64,000 nucleotides of DNA from Tetragnatha versicolor (Eukaryota; Arthropoda; Arachnida; Araneae; Tetragnathidae). The DNA lies in NCBI GenBank assembly GCA_024610705.1, contig JANDEH010000001.1:17953167-18017166 (forward strand). Reading direction: 5' to 3'. Each line of letters begins with the position of its first letter. Position 1 is the stretch's first letter. Under the pieces are notes generated by a model. It worked only from the letters and a program-made list of their open reading frames with translations. It was not told where the DNA came from and did no database searches. Position numbers and translations under genes: made by a program. Below, piece by piece: positions 11,759-23,740 of this stretch.

Positions 11759-12540
11759 ATGATAGATTTATTATTCAGGCAGGTTTGTAAACTTCTCAAA
11801 TATTACCTTCAACACAGAAACACGACCAGAACTTCAAACATAAAACTTAAGAATTATTACCCAAGAAAACATATTTACCCGCAAAGTTTTCTTAAAAATT
11901 CTTCTACTTTAAGAAGTAAACACACTTATTTTGCCCTTCTCATGCCTCAAACAAACACATCCACATTCGAAATTCAGGATAGCTTCGCTGCACAGCAAAC
12001 CAGTTTGATGTTCTAGAGCAAACGCAGCCATTCCCAACCAACACGCAGCGAAAGTTACAGTTACAGTGAAACCCTCGCCACATCATTTATTCACCAACAT
12101 TAGTTGCCAGAGAGAAGCCCTCCACAACGACACGGAAATACATCAAGATAAACGACACCCGGGAAAAACTTAATTTTGCCACGGTTTGAAATCTGCCTCG
12201 AAACGAAATGCCATTCGTAATTTTCTTAATTGGTGCGGCAATAAATTATGAGACGAACAGTCAGCTCTCTGCGGTCTTTCTCTTTCTCGGCAAACGGGTT
12301 AAATGTTGCTTGACGTGGCAGATAAGATGTCTGGATGTTGGTTGCGGGTTTAATATGTTTTACACCACTAGAGAAACACATTGCGAGTGTCATTTATTTC
12401 GGAGCAAGAACGGTTGGAGGAGTGATATATGTACTTCCAGGCAGGTGGATGATTTGTGGGGTTTTATGGGCTAAAGGATTTTTTATTTTCCGCTTTCCTT
12501 TCCAAGATATATTAAGGTTTTGAGTCTCGATCGTTTATTT
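11759..12540. other. Skew-switch island 3
   Basis: A+C-rich at 11770-12190, G+T-rich at 12230-12530. The centre holds TAAT/ATTA-containing stretches (TTTTCTTAATTGGTGCGGC and AATAAATTATGAG at 12217-12252), the kind of site bound by homeodomain proteins. Overlapping frames of 85-88 codons are present but their products resemble no family. A cis-regulatory element is the likeliest reading. Confidence 0.4.
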
Positions 12541-13010
12541 AACTGTCATTTGAAATTCTTGTTATAGAAGTATGATACGTAATTAGTATTTGTGGGACAC
12601 TTAGATAATAGTTTTTGAACTTAGTTTTTATGGATTTAAACTAAGCATTCCTTGGATATGATTCGATTTTAAACGAAAATATTTTGGTGGGGTACTTTGA
12701 TCTTGCATTGACATTTGAAGCCTAACGTTTTTCTAAAAGCATTCGCATATTTGAAATACGTTAAGGAGATTCTCACACACAGTGGAGTTGACGCACTGTA
12801 ACGATAATTGCAAGAAATATCAACTTCAAAATATCTTCGTCTCTTCAGAACAAAAATAGTTTCTTGGATCTATATAATTGTAGACAGCTTAACGGTCAAT
12901 GAATTTTTGATTTTGTAAAAATCAAACCACTAGTAAATAACCCAAAACTCCAACATAAAAATGACGTTTCTGTAGTTAGTTATTAAAGTTATTTTTCATT
13001 GCAGCCTAAA
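12541..13010. other. AT-rich spacer
   Basis: No gene or repeat recognised between island 3 and the second F2 foldback. Confidence 0.5.
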
Positions 13011-13012
13011 TA

Positions 13013-13753
13013 CAGGGTGTTTCAAAATTGCGCTGCACGGCTTTTATTCGGAACCAGCGCCTCCTAGGGTCATGGAAGTAAGGTCTACCCCTAGGTAAGA
13101 GACCCTGGAGAATCCATTGAGAGGACTTACAGCGCCCCTAGCGGCGAAATTAAAAAGTTAAAAAAATTAATTTAAAATCTAAAGGCGATAGAGCAAAAAC
13201 CTCAATGAGAGTATTGTTGCCAACGTCAAGAAAAACTCATTGAAAAAAATTTGATCAAAATATTTTGAATACTCGCGGAGATATTAGCATGTGAAAATAG
13301 CACTTTTTCAGGGGTGAAAAAGTAAAAATTTCACATATTTGCAAATTTTTTGATTTTTTTGATTAAATTTTGTGTTCTTTCAACTCAAAAAACTCAAAAC
13401 TACCTAATTTCACTGAAAAATTTGCAAATATGCGAACTTTTTACTTTTTGACCCCTGAAAAAGTGCTATTTTCACATGCTAATATCTCCGGGAATATTCA
13501 AGACATTTTGATCAAATTTTTTTCAATGAATTCTTCTTGACGTTGGCAACAATACTCTTATTGAGGTTTTTGCTCTATCTCCTTTAGATTTTAAATTAAT
13601 TTTTTTAACTTTTTAATTTCGCCGCTAGGGGCGCTGTAAGTCCTCTCAATGGATTCTCCAGGGTCACTTACCTAGGTGTAGACCTTACTTTCATGACCCT
13701 AGGAGGCGCTGGTTCCGAATAAAAGCCGTGCAACGCAATTTTGAAACACCCTG
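13013..13753. mobile_element. Foldback element, family F2 copy 2
   Basis: 741 bp with the same termini and interior as copy 1, flanked by TA (13011-13012, 13754-13755). Arms have diverged at scattered positions, so perfect self-pairing is already eroding. It lies only about 1.6 kb from copy 1 in an unrelated flank, so it is an independent insertion. Confidence 0.8.
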
Positions 13754-14007
13754 TATATCCTTATAAATTTAATTGAAGAAAGTCTACATCGGAGCATTTT
13801 TTAAGAAATATATAGCATGCCGTTATGAATGGGAAATGCCTGAGTGGAGTAGTTTTTAACTTACTTTTGAAGGATTCTTGAAAATATTCCTGGAAGGTTT
13901 GGGCCCGGGTCTTAATAATTAAATACGTAATTACATAGTATAGTATTATAAGTAAAATTATGTTCTAAAGAATGAGTTTCTTTCTCTTATGTGTATGACT
14001 TTGCGCT

Positions 14008-14570
14008 ATGATTAAATTCCATTCTCATTCAATGTCATTGAAAGTAAACTTCAAAAACCTTTCATCACATCCAACAAGCCTAAAAACAGAGAATTCCCCA
14101 AATATACCAATCACAAAGCTTACCATAACAAGTTTTCCCATTGATCATCCAAATTCAATCTCACAACCCTCCAGTCGATCAAGAAAAGTGGACTCCAATA
14201 CCACAACGACCCCTAAATCTAATGACTCCCGATCGGAACGCGCAGTCACGTGCGATCCCCACCCTGCGAAAAAAGCACTCCCCCGAATGGCCCCTCACAC
14301 GCGACAAACCCCCCTCGCAAGAAGAAAAAAGAACAGAAGAGCAGAAACCACGAATTTCAAGAGAGGCGAGTCCATTGGGTTAGTGAAGAGGAAAAGATGA
14401 AAGCCAGAAATCCCACGCTCTCCGATGCACGGAGAGAGAAGAGCGTGGAGGGATAATGTCTAGATAGAACTTGGCTGGGTTTGTGGCAGTGGTCATTGTA
14501 TCAAAACACTCAAATGGTGGGGTGAAGAATGATTTGTGCAATGTATTCAGAAGAAAGTTTCTCCAAGATG
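14008..14570. other. Skew-switch island 4
   Basis: A+C-rich at 14010-14330, with a shorter G+T-rich side at 14450-14560. The centre is GC-richer (GATCGGAACGCGCAGTCACGTGCGATC near 14233) and contains a CACGTG E-box. A 130-codon frame at 14008-14400 gives a low-complexity, Ser/Thr/Pro/Lys-rich product without a domain; I do not call it a gene. Confidence 0.4.
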
Positions 14571-14861
14571 AAATCACCTAACTATCCCCAAATTTAGTTT
14601 CCAAGCCTTCACTAAAATAAATCCCTGGAAATAGTAATTGAAACTCATTATCATGACATGAATGACTCAAAACAAATTTTATTAATGTTCATTTTATATT
14701 ACTATGATATTTTAAATTAATCGCAAATGAAAAACAAACTTTAGTGAGGAAGTTATCTGTTTTTAGCAGGACATATTAATTTCACATTTTTTTCTCTCGT
14801 GTATGCAGTCATATAACACTTTTTATCTTATATCCATCATGTCTGAGAGACCAATTACGAG
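14571..14861. other. AT-rich spacer
   Basis: Nothing recognised. Confidence 0.5.
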
Positions 14862-15095
14862 ACAAAAATTTAGAGAATGAAACAGAGTATAGAAAAACGA
14901 TTCAAAGAAAACGAGGGAGAGAATAAGAATTAGACAGATGAAAAGAGGCAGAGTTAAAGACAGGAAGAAAAAGGTTGATGTGAAGACATAAGAAAAGATA
15001 AAGAATAAGAAGACAGGGGGATATATAGGGCAAGGAATCAAAAAGAGAGATATAAAGAAAGAGAAGAGAGGGATATACGAGTATATAAGGCAAAG
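14862..15095. repeat. Degenerate polypurine (GA-rich) tract, left part
   Basis: The + strand is almost wholly A and G, built of imperfect AGAGAAAGAAGAG-type words. It resumes at 15627-15840 after a block of ordinary composition, suggesting one tract split by an insertion. Long minus-strand frames here (Ser/Leu/Phe/Tyr-rich) arise because the pyrimidine strand seldom forms stop codons. Confidence 0.65.
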
Positions 15096-15189
15096 TCGAC
15101 CTGTCGCCTAAGAGGCAACACACGGTGGAAAGCTGTCGCAATCCGGCCAATATTCATGTTGATCAGATGGTACTTATTGGTTTTACTCA

Positions 15190-15624
15190 TTACAAGTTTA
15201 GTATTACTGAAAGGTGTATCTGAAATGGTGCAACAAACTTTCAGGGATGATAGTACTCATCAAGACGAACAAGAATTGTTAGAAAGGGGGGTTGCAAATG
15301 AATTTCAAGGGGTGAAACCCTGGGGGGAAAATCAGCCAAAAAACTTGCATATTTGTGCAGGAAGAGACACAATGGTTCGATTCCGGTAGCTATTTTGTAA
15401 AAGACGTTAGTAAAAGAAGTTATTTTGTAAAAGAAGACTGATCGAAATAAATATTCCGAAAAGATAAATTCCTGAAAAAAGGAAATTACTTTAAATTACT
15501 TAAAATTACTTTTTGCAAGTACGAGTTTCATTATTTTGATGAAAAAAATTACGGAATCGAACAATTCTGTCTCTTTCTGCACAAATATGCAAGTTTTTTG
15601 GCTGTTTTTGTTGCATACACCCTG
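15190..15624. mobile_element. Inverted-repeat element inserted in the polypurine tract
   Basis: Inverted arms at 15333-15389 and 15550-15604 share CCAAAAAACTTGCATATTTG. The right end reads GCATACACCCTG followed by TA, which resembles the CAGGGTGT ends of families F1 and F2. A partly similar GGTGTATCTGAAATGGTGCAAC near 15200 may be the decayed left end. The left limit is uncertain. No coding capacity. Confidence 0.45.
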
Positions 15625-15626
15625 TA

Positions 15627-15860
15627 TAGAGAAAGAAGAGATGAAGACACAGAGGAAGAAAACGAAATAAGATGAAGATATAGAGAAAGAGGAAAGGGGT
15701 AGCTATAAAGAAAGAAGAGAGAGTTATAGAGAGAACGAAGATAGATGAATGTATAGATACAGAGGCCAGATTGGGAAAGGGGCATAGAAAAGATTGAAAG
15801 AAATATTCGAGAAAAGAGTGAAAGAGACCGATAAAGAGATGATACTTCCAATATTACGTA
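15627..15860. repeat. Degenerate polypurine (GA-rich) tract, right part
   Basis: Continues the GA-rich sequence of 14862-15095 (AGAGAAAGAAGAGATGAAG and similar). Long purine tracts can form triplex DNA; no such role is shown here. Confidence 0.65.
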
Positions 15861-15864
15861 TTTC

Positions 15865-16500
15865 TTGTAACAACTCACAACGTAGACCGACAGTTTCCGT
15901 ACCAAAACCATCCCTACATCTAATACCTTCACGTGGAAGAGGCCAGTGAAAGAAGAAGAAGAAAGAAGGAGAATAAGTGAATAAAAATACCCCTCCTTCC
16001 CGACAATTGCCGGGAAAGAAAAACGGGCCTCAGGACCTCTTCGAATAGGAGTCACGGAAACAGTGTGATTCGAATGGGAAATCGGGATTACAGATTTTTT
16101 TCGCCCCTCTCCGATGAAAGATAGCCCCGGTGTTTGAACATGCCTCTCTGCCAGGAGGGTATCTATCGCCTTTAGAACGTAAGGTTTTGTTTCCCGCAAT
16201 CTCCAGGAAAGCTTTTATTCCCCTGCTCTTCTCTGAGGGGTAGGGATGGGGTGGAATAGAGATGTGGGACAGATAGGGTGGGTCAAGACTTGGGTTTAGG
16301 GCCCCGGGATGTGCTTTTCATTGGGTTTTATTGCCGATTTGGGTATGGTGTGGTTGTCTTTGTTTTATGAGGAGGAAAAATGAGATGGGGGAGTTTTGCT
16401 TCGCTAATCAAGATGTTGTGAGTTCAGTGAACTTAGTATCAGGGAACTGGGGAGTAATTTAATGAAAATATTGGAGGATTAGCTTTGTTTCCTGCTAGTT
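15865..16500. other. Skew-switch island 5
   Basis: A+C-rich at 15865-15960 (GTACCAAAACCATCCCTACATC), GC-richer to 16200, and strongly G+T-rich at 16200-16500 (GGGTAGGGATGGGGTGGAATAG). The right side contains several G-runs that could support G-quadruplexes. A 216-codon minus-strand frame at 15549-16199 runs from this island into the GA tract and is judged non-coding. Confidence 0.45.
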
Positions 16501-16665
16501 GAAATCAATACTTAGCTTCAAAAAACATACGCTTGATCATACCAAATTGTTTTCACACTATACATTGTGAATATAACATGAAAAGAAAAAAATGGACGTC
16601 TCAAATGATGGAAATAATCTGGCAACAATGCTGACGGGGAATTTTTTTATAGTGTAGATATTTAG

Positions 16666-17271
16666 CTGGGTGTATCGAAAAAAGCTTTTTTCGATTTTGA
16701 TAATCCGATAGTGTGGAAAAGTTGTCTAAGGTGGCAGAGAGTACCTGTGATTTTTTTCGGAATTTTCAGATAATGTCTTGAAACCCCGCGCGCGCAAGGC
16801 AAAAAGGTCAAAAATAGGTTTTTCACCCCTCATTCCTACCCTAATCACACGACGAATGTCTTCCCTCCTCGAGTTATGTACTTTATATGATGTATGCTAA
16901 AAGACAACTCTTGAATAATAGCCTAAATCTCTATATTACGTTTTTTGTATGCTCGCATATTTCCTAGTTCAAATTAGAGCCCAAAATCAACATAATATAG
17001 ATATTTACGCTATTATTCAAGTTTTGTCGGGTAACATACATCATATAGAGTCCATAACTCGAGGGAAGACATTCGTCGTGTGATTAGGGTAGGAATGAGG
17101 GGTGAAAAATCTTTTTGGCTTGCGTGCCCCATAGGATTAACATGGGTAACTTCAGGGGCGAGGCGGCACTTCAAGATATTATTCGAAAATTCTGAAAAAT
17201 CACACCTCAGATCACTTTTCCGCACAGTCGGATCATCAAAATCGAAAAAAAGTTTTTTTCGATACACCCTA
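16666..17271. mobile_element. Foldback element, family F1 copy 2
   Basis: 606 bp with GGGTGTATCGAAAAAA ends and arms matching copy 1 (2113). A perfect 8-bp duplication ATATTTAG flanks it (16658-16665, 17272-17279), confirming the duplication length seen at copy 1. The first two bases are CT instead of TA, an end mutation. The loop lies in the opposite orientation to that of copy 1. An open 84-codon stretch on the minus strand is palindrome sequence, not a gene. Confidence 0.85.
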
Positions 17272-17279
17272 ATATTTAG

Positions 17280-19180
17280 TTCTCCAAACCTTATTTATAA
17301 CACAATTAAATTATGAAAATAATACACAACTTAGAGTTAAATCGGAAATTTTCCTATTACTTTCAATTTTATTATAATATCACTTAGGAAGTTTTTCAAA
17401 AGTGGAGCAACGCTTCTAGTTGATCTAATTCACTTATATTCGAAAAAAACAACAACATTTAAGAACATATTCCTATGATTAAAAATAAATTAAGTTAAAT
17501 TAGGTTATCATTTCATTTTGAACAAAAAAATTAAAAAATTCCATTTGTAATTTTTACATCGTGATATATTCTTAATATCCTACTGTTTTCAAATCTTCCG
17601 TACCCGTCTTATATAAAATTCTTGCCGTGAAAACATGTTGTGTAAAAATTCCTGTAAAACCAGTTTTTCCTTTAATATTCCCTTATGCTGAGGAAAACAA
17701 CATTTAGTGAGTGTATTCTTGGGAAGGAGAAAACTCAGTGTTAGTGTTAAAATACATTTGAAAACAAAATTTTTCCTCAGATGATTAAATTTTTAAACAG
17801 TGTGTAATCCTAGATAATTATGTTACGATTTTATGTATTTGTGGCGATATATTTTAATTTTTACAGGCCAATGATACCAACAGTTTCCAAATCTCTATTG
17901 CAAAGAATAGTGATAAAATATTTCTTATCACTTACGGAGTTCTTTTATATGTCTGCGTAGAAAGAAACTAGACACTTTTTCGCTTCACTTCTGAGATAGA
18001 AATCTGCGCCGTATATACAGCCTCTTTTTTATATCAACAACTCCATTTTTTCTAGATAATCCTTCGAAAATAATGACAACTAGTGAGCTATAGTCTCAAC
18101 TTCTTTTGATCTATCGATATATAGGCAATCGATGTTGAAAACGCGTTTCTTTCCTTAGCTGAAGATGAATAAAAACTTCCTTGCGATTTTGTCGTTAGAT
18201 CAAGACGGTTGAAGAAGTAAGGGTTATTATTTCTTGCCCTGATTTTATTTCGCCATTTATGAGTATATTTCTTACTGGAAAAAGGTCTTTTATCAATAAA
18301 GCTATGATTTTTTTATGGATTCTGGATTTTGAATGAGTTAAGACTTCATTAAGTGAAAATAATCAAAAATTAGAAAGCATTCATACTGGGAGATTATAAA
18401 AAGACAGTGATATTGTTTAAAAGCAAAATAACGAAATTTTATATTTATGATACAAAGATAAATAGCCTACACTTAATTTTAGCTATTGTTACAAAATCAT
18501 GATAAGCGCGACACTCAATCTTTGTGGGTAAAATAACATGATAGCCGAACAAATTAAACATTTTTATGGAATGCAAAGGAAAACAGGAAATATGGAAATA
18601 CTACAGGTAAAAATACGTGTAGAAAAATTACATTGTTAAATTATGATTATTTTCGAGTTAGCGCCAATGCAATTATATTTTGAATCCGTTTCGATAATTT
18701 AGTATATACCTATATTCTGCAACGTATCCATTAAATTACTTCCGATAATGTGTTTTTTCAATCCACTTATTCTATGAAAGGCTTCTAATATTGATGAAAA
18801 GCTGAGATTCATAAAAAATTAATATACACGTGGTAGTTTTCAACTGTGTGATATAAAATAAAAACTTCAGTATTTGAGCTTTGCACAAATGGGTTTTTCA
18901 GAACATATCAATAAAAATATTATAAAATGTTGGAATTTTTTAAATTGATATTTCATGATTGCCAGATAAAACTCTTTTTTATAGATACTTTACAAAAATT
19001 AATGACTTCTATCGATTGAAATACGTTTTAAAGTGACATTATTTAAGTTAAAATAATTTCACCAGATATAATAAAACATTTTTAACTAAGTTAAACCATT
19101 CTATTTTTTATTTCTTTAGGAAAGTCTTTTATAATAAAAACCACCATAACTGAAATCATTAAGAATCTCCTGCGGATTTC
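17280..19180. other. AT-rich unique spacer
   Basis: 1.9 kb of A/T-rich sequence. No gene, RNA gene or repeat boundary was recognised. Confidence 0.5.
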
Positions 19181-19184
19181 ACAG

Positions 19185-20040
19185 CCTAAGCAATTGAAAA
19201 AGGAAATGACATAATATCTTCAACTATAACAATGGCCATGTTCAACTCCTTTAAAACAAGATATATCTAAACTTAATCCTCAAAACACCCAAGTAATGTG
19301 CATTCCGCTCCAACTTTCACACTCCTCAGAGCACTAAAAATAATAACAATAAAGCAATTTTCCACAGCCAGCACTCCCAAAACTAGGATCACAGGATTGG
19401 CCCGAATTTTTTTTCAACAAATAACATACAAAAAAAGAAAGAAACCGCCTCAGTTCAGAACGAATCTGAGGCAATTAATTGTCTTTTTCAACTGCCGAAA
19501 AATACATTTCTTTCCCCCCGTCCCTCGTACATGCAAGTGGTTTTGCCCCGTACTGCATTTGCAATGCTAATAAGTTTCGATTTTAGCGCACTTCTTTCGA
19601 TTCTTTCCCCTTTTTATGCCCCTTTCTCTTTCTCACACAAGAAAGAAAAGGAATTGTATTAATTTCTTTCCCAACTTTCTTGTCCGATTCCCCTGACATT
19701 GCTTTTTAAGCAAATCCTGGGCTTGGCGAAGATAGGCTACTTATAGTTAAAAAGTTTTCGTCGTCATTATATGCATGCATATCGCTTCGGCCGCGGGGAA
19801 GAAGAGAACAAAGGAATATGAGGGGTTTTCTTCCTTTTGGGACGGGGACTGGTTTCTATCGCGGACTTTGATTAATGAAAAAGTTTGTGAGTGCTTTCAT
19901 GAGGGTTTAGAAGTAAAACGATTCCCTCCCCTCCATCTTTATTTTAAGGATAGTTATTCCAAGAAAATGAGGAGCCTTGTTAGCTTATATTTGTCTTTAT
20001 TTTTTAACTTAAATCTTGTTAAATTAGGCTAGTTTAAGCA
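19185..20040. other. Skew-switch island 6
   Basis: A+C-rich at 19190-19560, G+T-rich at 19740-20040. A 14-base palindrome ATATGCATGCATAT lies at 19769-19782 near the switch point; ATGCAT is a core of POU-type sites. Frames of 85-90 codons on each side have no recognisable product. Confidence 0.4.
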
Positions 20041-20070
20041 GATTTAATCTTTTATATTCAGAGTCGGAGA

Positions 20071-20312
20071 TTTTGATTTAAATTTACTTCTTTCCAATAA
20101 ATTTACTTATATAATGGTTGATGTGATTGATGACCATTGTGAAATTCCATTTAAATTGTTTGATAATATGAAGGAAGTTAGATAATTATGTCTGTTTCTT
20201 ATAAATGAATGATTTTGATTAAAATTTACTTCCCAAAAACAAATTACCTATATCATGATTGATTACCTTTGTTAAATATCATATAAATTGTTTGTAATAT
20301 AAGCTCAGTTTT
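20071..20312. repeat. Diverged tandem duplication, about 100-bp unit
   Basis: 20071-20176 and 20213-20312 both run GATTTTGATT, AAATTTACTTC, a TATAT-ATGGTTGAT-like middle and AAATTGTTTG(A)TAATAT. They differ by many substitutions and a gap of about nine bases, so the duplication is old. Confidence 0.55.
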
Positions 20313-20755
20313 TAATTTTGACTTTCTTATAAATGCAATTGAAGTTCAATAAAACAGTAGTCAGCTAACATATTTGTGTCTTCGCATTCTTATTGTACTA
20401 AATGGGATTTTTATAGTTACCTAACATAGTTTTGGAATTTAATTTCACTAACATTCACTATCGGTATCCTGATAAACCAAAGAAGAGGCATTTCAAATTA
20501 ATTTATATGTAAATCGCAATTTGAAACACTGAATAAATATATCAAATATTTCAGGAAACTGTGACAGAAAATACATTTATTATAGTTAATTTAATAGGAT
20601 TTTGTTCATAAAAAAGAGTAAATTACTTTGAAACATACCACCACTCGCCCACTACATTGCAACAATATTATTGTAGTGATATTTCAAAAGATCTCTATTA
20701 ACTTTAAATTCTATTTCGAATAAATTTATTGCAATCGCTGTAGTGGACGAACATA
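20313..20755. other. AT-rich spacer with a small imperfect hairpin
   Basis: CACTACATTGCAA (about 20651) is complementary, with a four-base gap, to TTGCAATCGCTGTAGTG (about 20729). No gene is seen. Confidence 0.4.
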
Positions 20756-20774
20756 TCTATATATATAAAAATCA

Positions 20775-20818
20775 ATGTCTGTCTGTCTGTCTGTATGTTT
20801 GTATGTATGTATGTATGT
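20775..20818. repeat. Tetranucleotide microsatellite (GTCT)n(GTAT)n
   Basis: A run of GTCT units passes into GTAT/GTTT units. It lies just inside the Helitron 5' end and belongs to the element. Confidence 0.85.
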
Positions 20819-21130
20819 CCTTTATAGTTTTAAACTTTTCGAACCTACATTAACTATTAAACTATACCACGTTGATCTACTCGCTCCAAGGAAGGTTTCT
20901 GAATAAAAATAATTTGAAATTGAAGCGTTCCAACACCTTTTTTGGTCAATTTTATCCTCAAAAACTCATATTTGGTGCCTAACTTCATGGAAAACCCCCA
21001 TTGTTGTAAATATCATAAGAGAAGATGTAACTTTAATTGTTGTAGGAATATTCTCGATTGTTGCAGTTTAAAATCCATTGTTGTAACATAAACATAAAAG
21101 GGGTTCTTTTATTTAACTATTTCCACATTT

Positions 21131-21275
21131 GGACTGGCGAAGCCCATCTCTAACACACCAGAAGAATTTTTTTAAATGGACTGGCGAAGCCCATCTGTAA
21201 CGCACCAGAATAATCTTCTTTAAAAATGGACTGGCGAAGTCCATCTGTAACGCACCAGATGATATTTATTAAAAA
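21131..21275. repeat. Three tandem units inside the Helitron
   Basis: TGGACTGGCGAAGCCCATCT plus (C/G)TAAC(A/G)CACCAGA and an A/T linker, repeated at about 21132, 21178 and 21229 with a period of 46-51 bases. Units two and three are most alike. Confidence 0.75.
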
Positions 21276-21360
21276 ATAAATAAAACCCGGGCGAAGCCCC
21301 GGTCTAGCGCGTCAGCTCTACTGCGCCCGGGCAAAGCCGGGTCTAGCGCTTTAGCGCTAG

Positions 21361-22300
21361 TAACTTTATAAATATCTTTTCATAACGAAGGTATAGAGTA
21401 AATAGAGAATCGAAATGAAACACTCCGTTAAAATAATATGCTATTTATAAACATCTGCCTTCAAGCAATGACAACTTGAAAGGTATTGGTACTAAAAGTA
21501 AACCTTCAACTCCAATTTCAAGACTATAAATGGCACAAGCCAGATATTCCTCTTCATTGATAAAAAACAAAAACAAAATGTAGCAACAAATGTAGTGTTT
21601 TTTTCTTTTTTTATTTCAAAGGTTCTACTGAGTATTACCACAATTTTTGAGTTACTTTTTTATGACTTTAGAGGGGACGAGTTCCGGTCCTGCGAAACCC
21701 TAGCACTTTATAACCATTCACAAAAAATTTTTAGCTGGTCTTAAAGTTTAACTAAATAACCAACTAAAATTTCCAGATAGTGTTATTTTTGGAATAACTT
21801 ATTTCGCTGCAAAATTATAACTTATAAAGCAATAAGTCATTTGCATTTTTTCATCTTGCCAGGGTTATGAATTTGGTTTTACCATATAAATATTTATATT
21901 ATTTCACAAACTTCATAATAAAATTATCTTCAAATAATAAGACAATTTTCTAAAAATACTGTCCTGAACTTGCACTATTTACTCAAAAAGTATAATTTTA
22001 AATATAATTTTTTAAAAATATCTCTCTCAAACTGTTTCTACAGCATATTAAAATGATCAATATTTCAGTTATATACTTGTTTTTGTAAAAATCTTTACTT
22101 ATAGGCACTTTGAAGGGGTAAACCGTCTGCCGAGCCTGAGAGATTTGTCCCCTTTCAAACCTAGTCTGCCCGAGATTGCCATAGAATCCTATGGAAAATT
22201 CGCTTTAGCTAGGACTGAAGGGGTTAACATACAAGTGTACGTCCTCCTGGGTTAATAAGTCTCAAAAATTTTATTTCTTTGCATCTTGAGTTATAAGAGA
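21361..22300. other. AT-rich spacer
   Basis: Mostly A/T-rich. A GC-richer patch at 22107-22235 ends GGACTGAAGGGGTTAA, which resembles the right end of a TTAA-flanked element, but no matching left end was found. Confidence 0.4.
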
Positions 22301-23050
22301 CGTAGAACTTCTAATATAAAAAATAAATACTTGCGTTTCTCTCGCTACAACTAAAGAGACACCCTCCAATGAAAAAAAAAGAGAACCGAACCAACATTTT
22401 TCAAAGTACCACCCCTCCCTTCCTCTCATCGAAAACTAATAATCTCGTAAAGAATCTTCTCCGTAATCACTCCCCAAGACATGAAATCCCTTCGGAAGAA
22501 CCTGCTTTTCCACCCCTTTCTAATTTCCTTAGTGATTGCAGCGGGGTCCGGCTGATTTCCCTGGATCTCGTTTGGCGGGACCTTTTGCTAATGAGTTCGT
22601 TTGGCCCTTATCCCATCTCTAATTCCCAGCTTGCATCTTAAGGGGGAGCCCTCGAATTTTTTTGCCGAAATGGGGCATTGATGGGGGACATACTAATTGA
22701 AAACCTTATCAGCCTCTGTATGCCCTAATCCTGTCGCGAGGAAACAATGAGGCCTTATCTTCTTCCCTTGCTGCTCTATTAGGCTAATATATCAAACAGC
22801 GAATTGACTGGATTTGCTTTCGAGTTCCTTAAGTATTGGCGTATTTGAGGCTATTACCTACTGAAAAGGTGTAATGGGAGGGGAATGATCCTGAAGGAAT
22901 AGATTTGGAAGTATTGTTAAATGCCCAATTTAATTCGAGTTAAATGGATGAGAGACTTGGGTAAAGGTATTTTGGGGAATCAGAAGTAATGTAGCAAAGG
23001 GGAATTTTAATCTCTTCAAGTAAAGGCATTGGTAATGTAATTTCGTTCAA
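22300..23050. other. Skew-switch island 7
   Basis: A+C-rich at 22300-22520, GC-richer centre, and G+T-rich from 22640 to about 23050. A 90-codon frame at 22369-22641 has no recognised domain. The TTAA-flanked element at 23057 begins right at the island edge. Confidence 0.4.
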
Positions 23051-23056
23051 TATTAA

Positions 23057-23736
23057 GGGGACTCGGTACCAAAAAAATTTAATTTCTTATTTTTGAGTTT
23101 TATTAGTTTTTAGAGCCAAATTATCTGTTACCATCATGTAATAGAATATTAAACACAAAAAAGTTTAAAAATTTTTATTATTTTTAATATTTAAAAAAAC
23201 AACGAACATTTCACTAAATTTCGAAACGCTACTCCTCCTTCATTTTCCCCTTTTCTTACTAGCTTTTTTCATTTTTATATTAAATATGCTCTGTAGTATA
23301 ATTTAATGTGGGGGATTTTGGATAATCATAGTAGTTTTTGAGAAAAATAACTTTTCGGTGACTCCCATTTAAAAACGTGAAAATTCTATGATTTTTACCC
23401 TATTTTGCATGATAAAAAAAATTCTGTACCAAAATCATTAAATTTTGGAACACTCATTTGATAAAATTACCTTATTGAACATAAATACCAAGTTTCATAA
23501 CATTTGGTTCAGTAGAAAAAAATCCTTAGGGTTTTAAGTGTTAAAAAAGTAGTTATGAGAAATATTTATTTAAAAAAATATGTAATAACTGTGCTTAATA
23601 AAGATTGGAAATTTGTTATACTTAGAATTCGCGTATAACTATGAAATTTGCTGAATCAATTTATGAGTATAAACATGGATTTGAGAGCAGAATCCTAAAC
23701 TTGATATTTTGACCGATTTGGAGGTACTGAGTCCCC
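23057..23736. mobile_element. TTAA-flanked (piggyBac-type) MITE
   Basis: 680 bp bounded by TTAA (23053-23056, 23737-23740). The inverted ends are GGGGACTCGGTACC and GGTACTGAGTCCCC, 14 bases with one mismatch. The interior is A/T-rich and non-coding. TTAA duplication indicates piggyBac-type mobilisation. The ends differ from elements A and B, so it is a separate family. Confidence 0.75.
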
Positions 23737-23740
23737 TTAA

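Larger units (their letters stand above)
20756..21360 (+). mobile_element. Short non-autonomous Helitron
   Basis: It starts TCTATATATATAAAAATCAA after an A and ends in CTAG before a T, as Helitrons do when they insert between A and T. The 3' end has GC hairpins (CCCGGGCAAAGCCGGG, then GCGCTTTAGCGC) just before the terminal CTAG. The 5' part carries a CTGT/GTAT microsatellite. The 3' half carries three tandem units of TGGACTGGCGAAGCCCATCT. No Rep/helicase coding is present at 605 bp. Both ends are visible, unlike the other Helitron termini here. Confidence 0.75.

Noticed and set aside
14008..14400. 130-codon open frame
   Set aside because: Ser/Thr/Pro/Lys-rich product with no recognisable domain, on the A+C-rich side of an island, with no splice or promoter context.
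15549..16199. 216-codon minus-strand open frame, the longest seen
   Set aside because: More than a third of it is the complement of a degenerate GA tract, giving Ser/Leu/Phe/Tyr-rich sequence without a domain. Pyrimidine-rich strands rarely form stop codons.
20071..20312. CRISPR-like or satellite array
   Set aside because: Only two diverged units; it is a simple old duplication in eukaryotic DNA.
22107..22240. Possible right end of a TTAA element (GGACTGAAGGGGTTAA)
   Set aside because: No matching inverted left end with TTAA was found in the preceding sequence.
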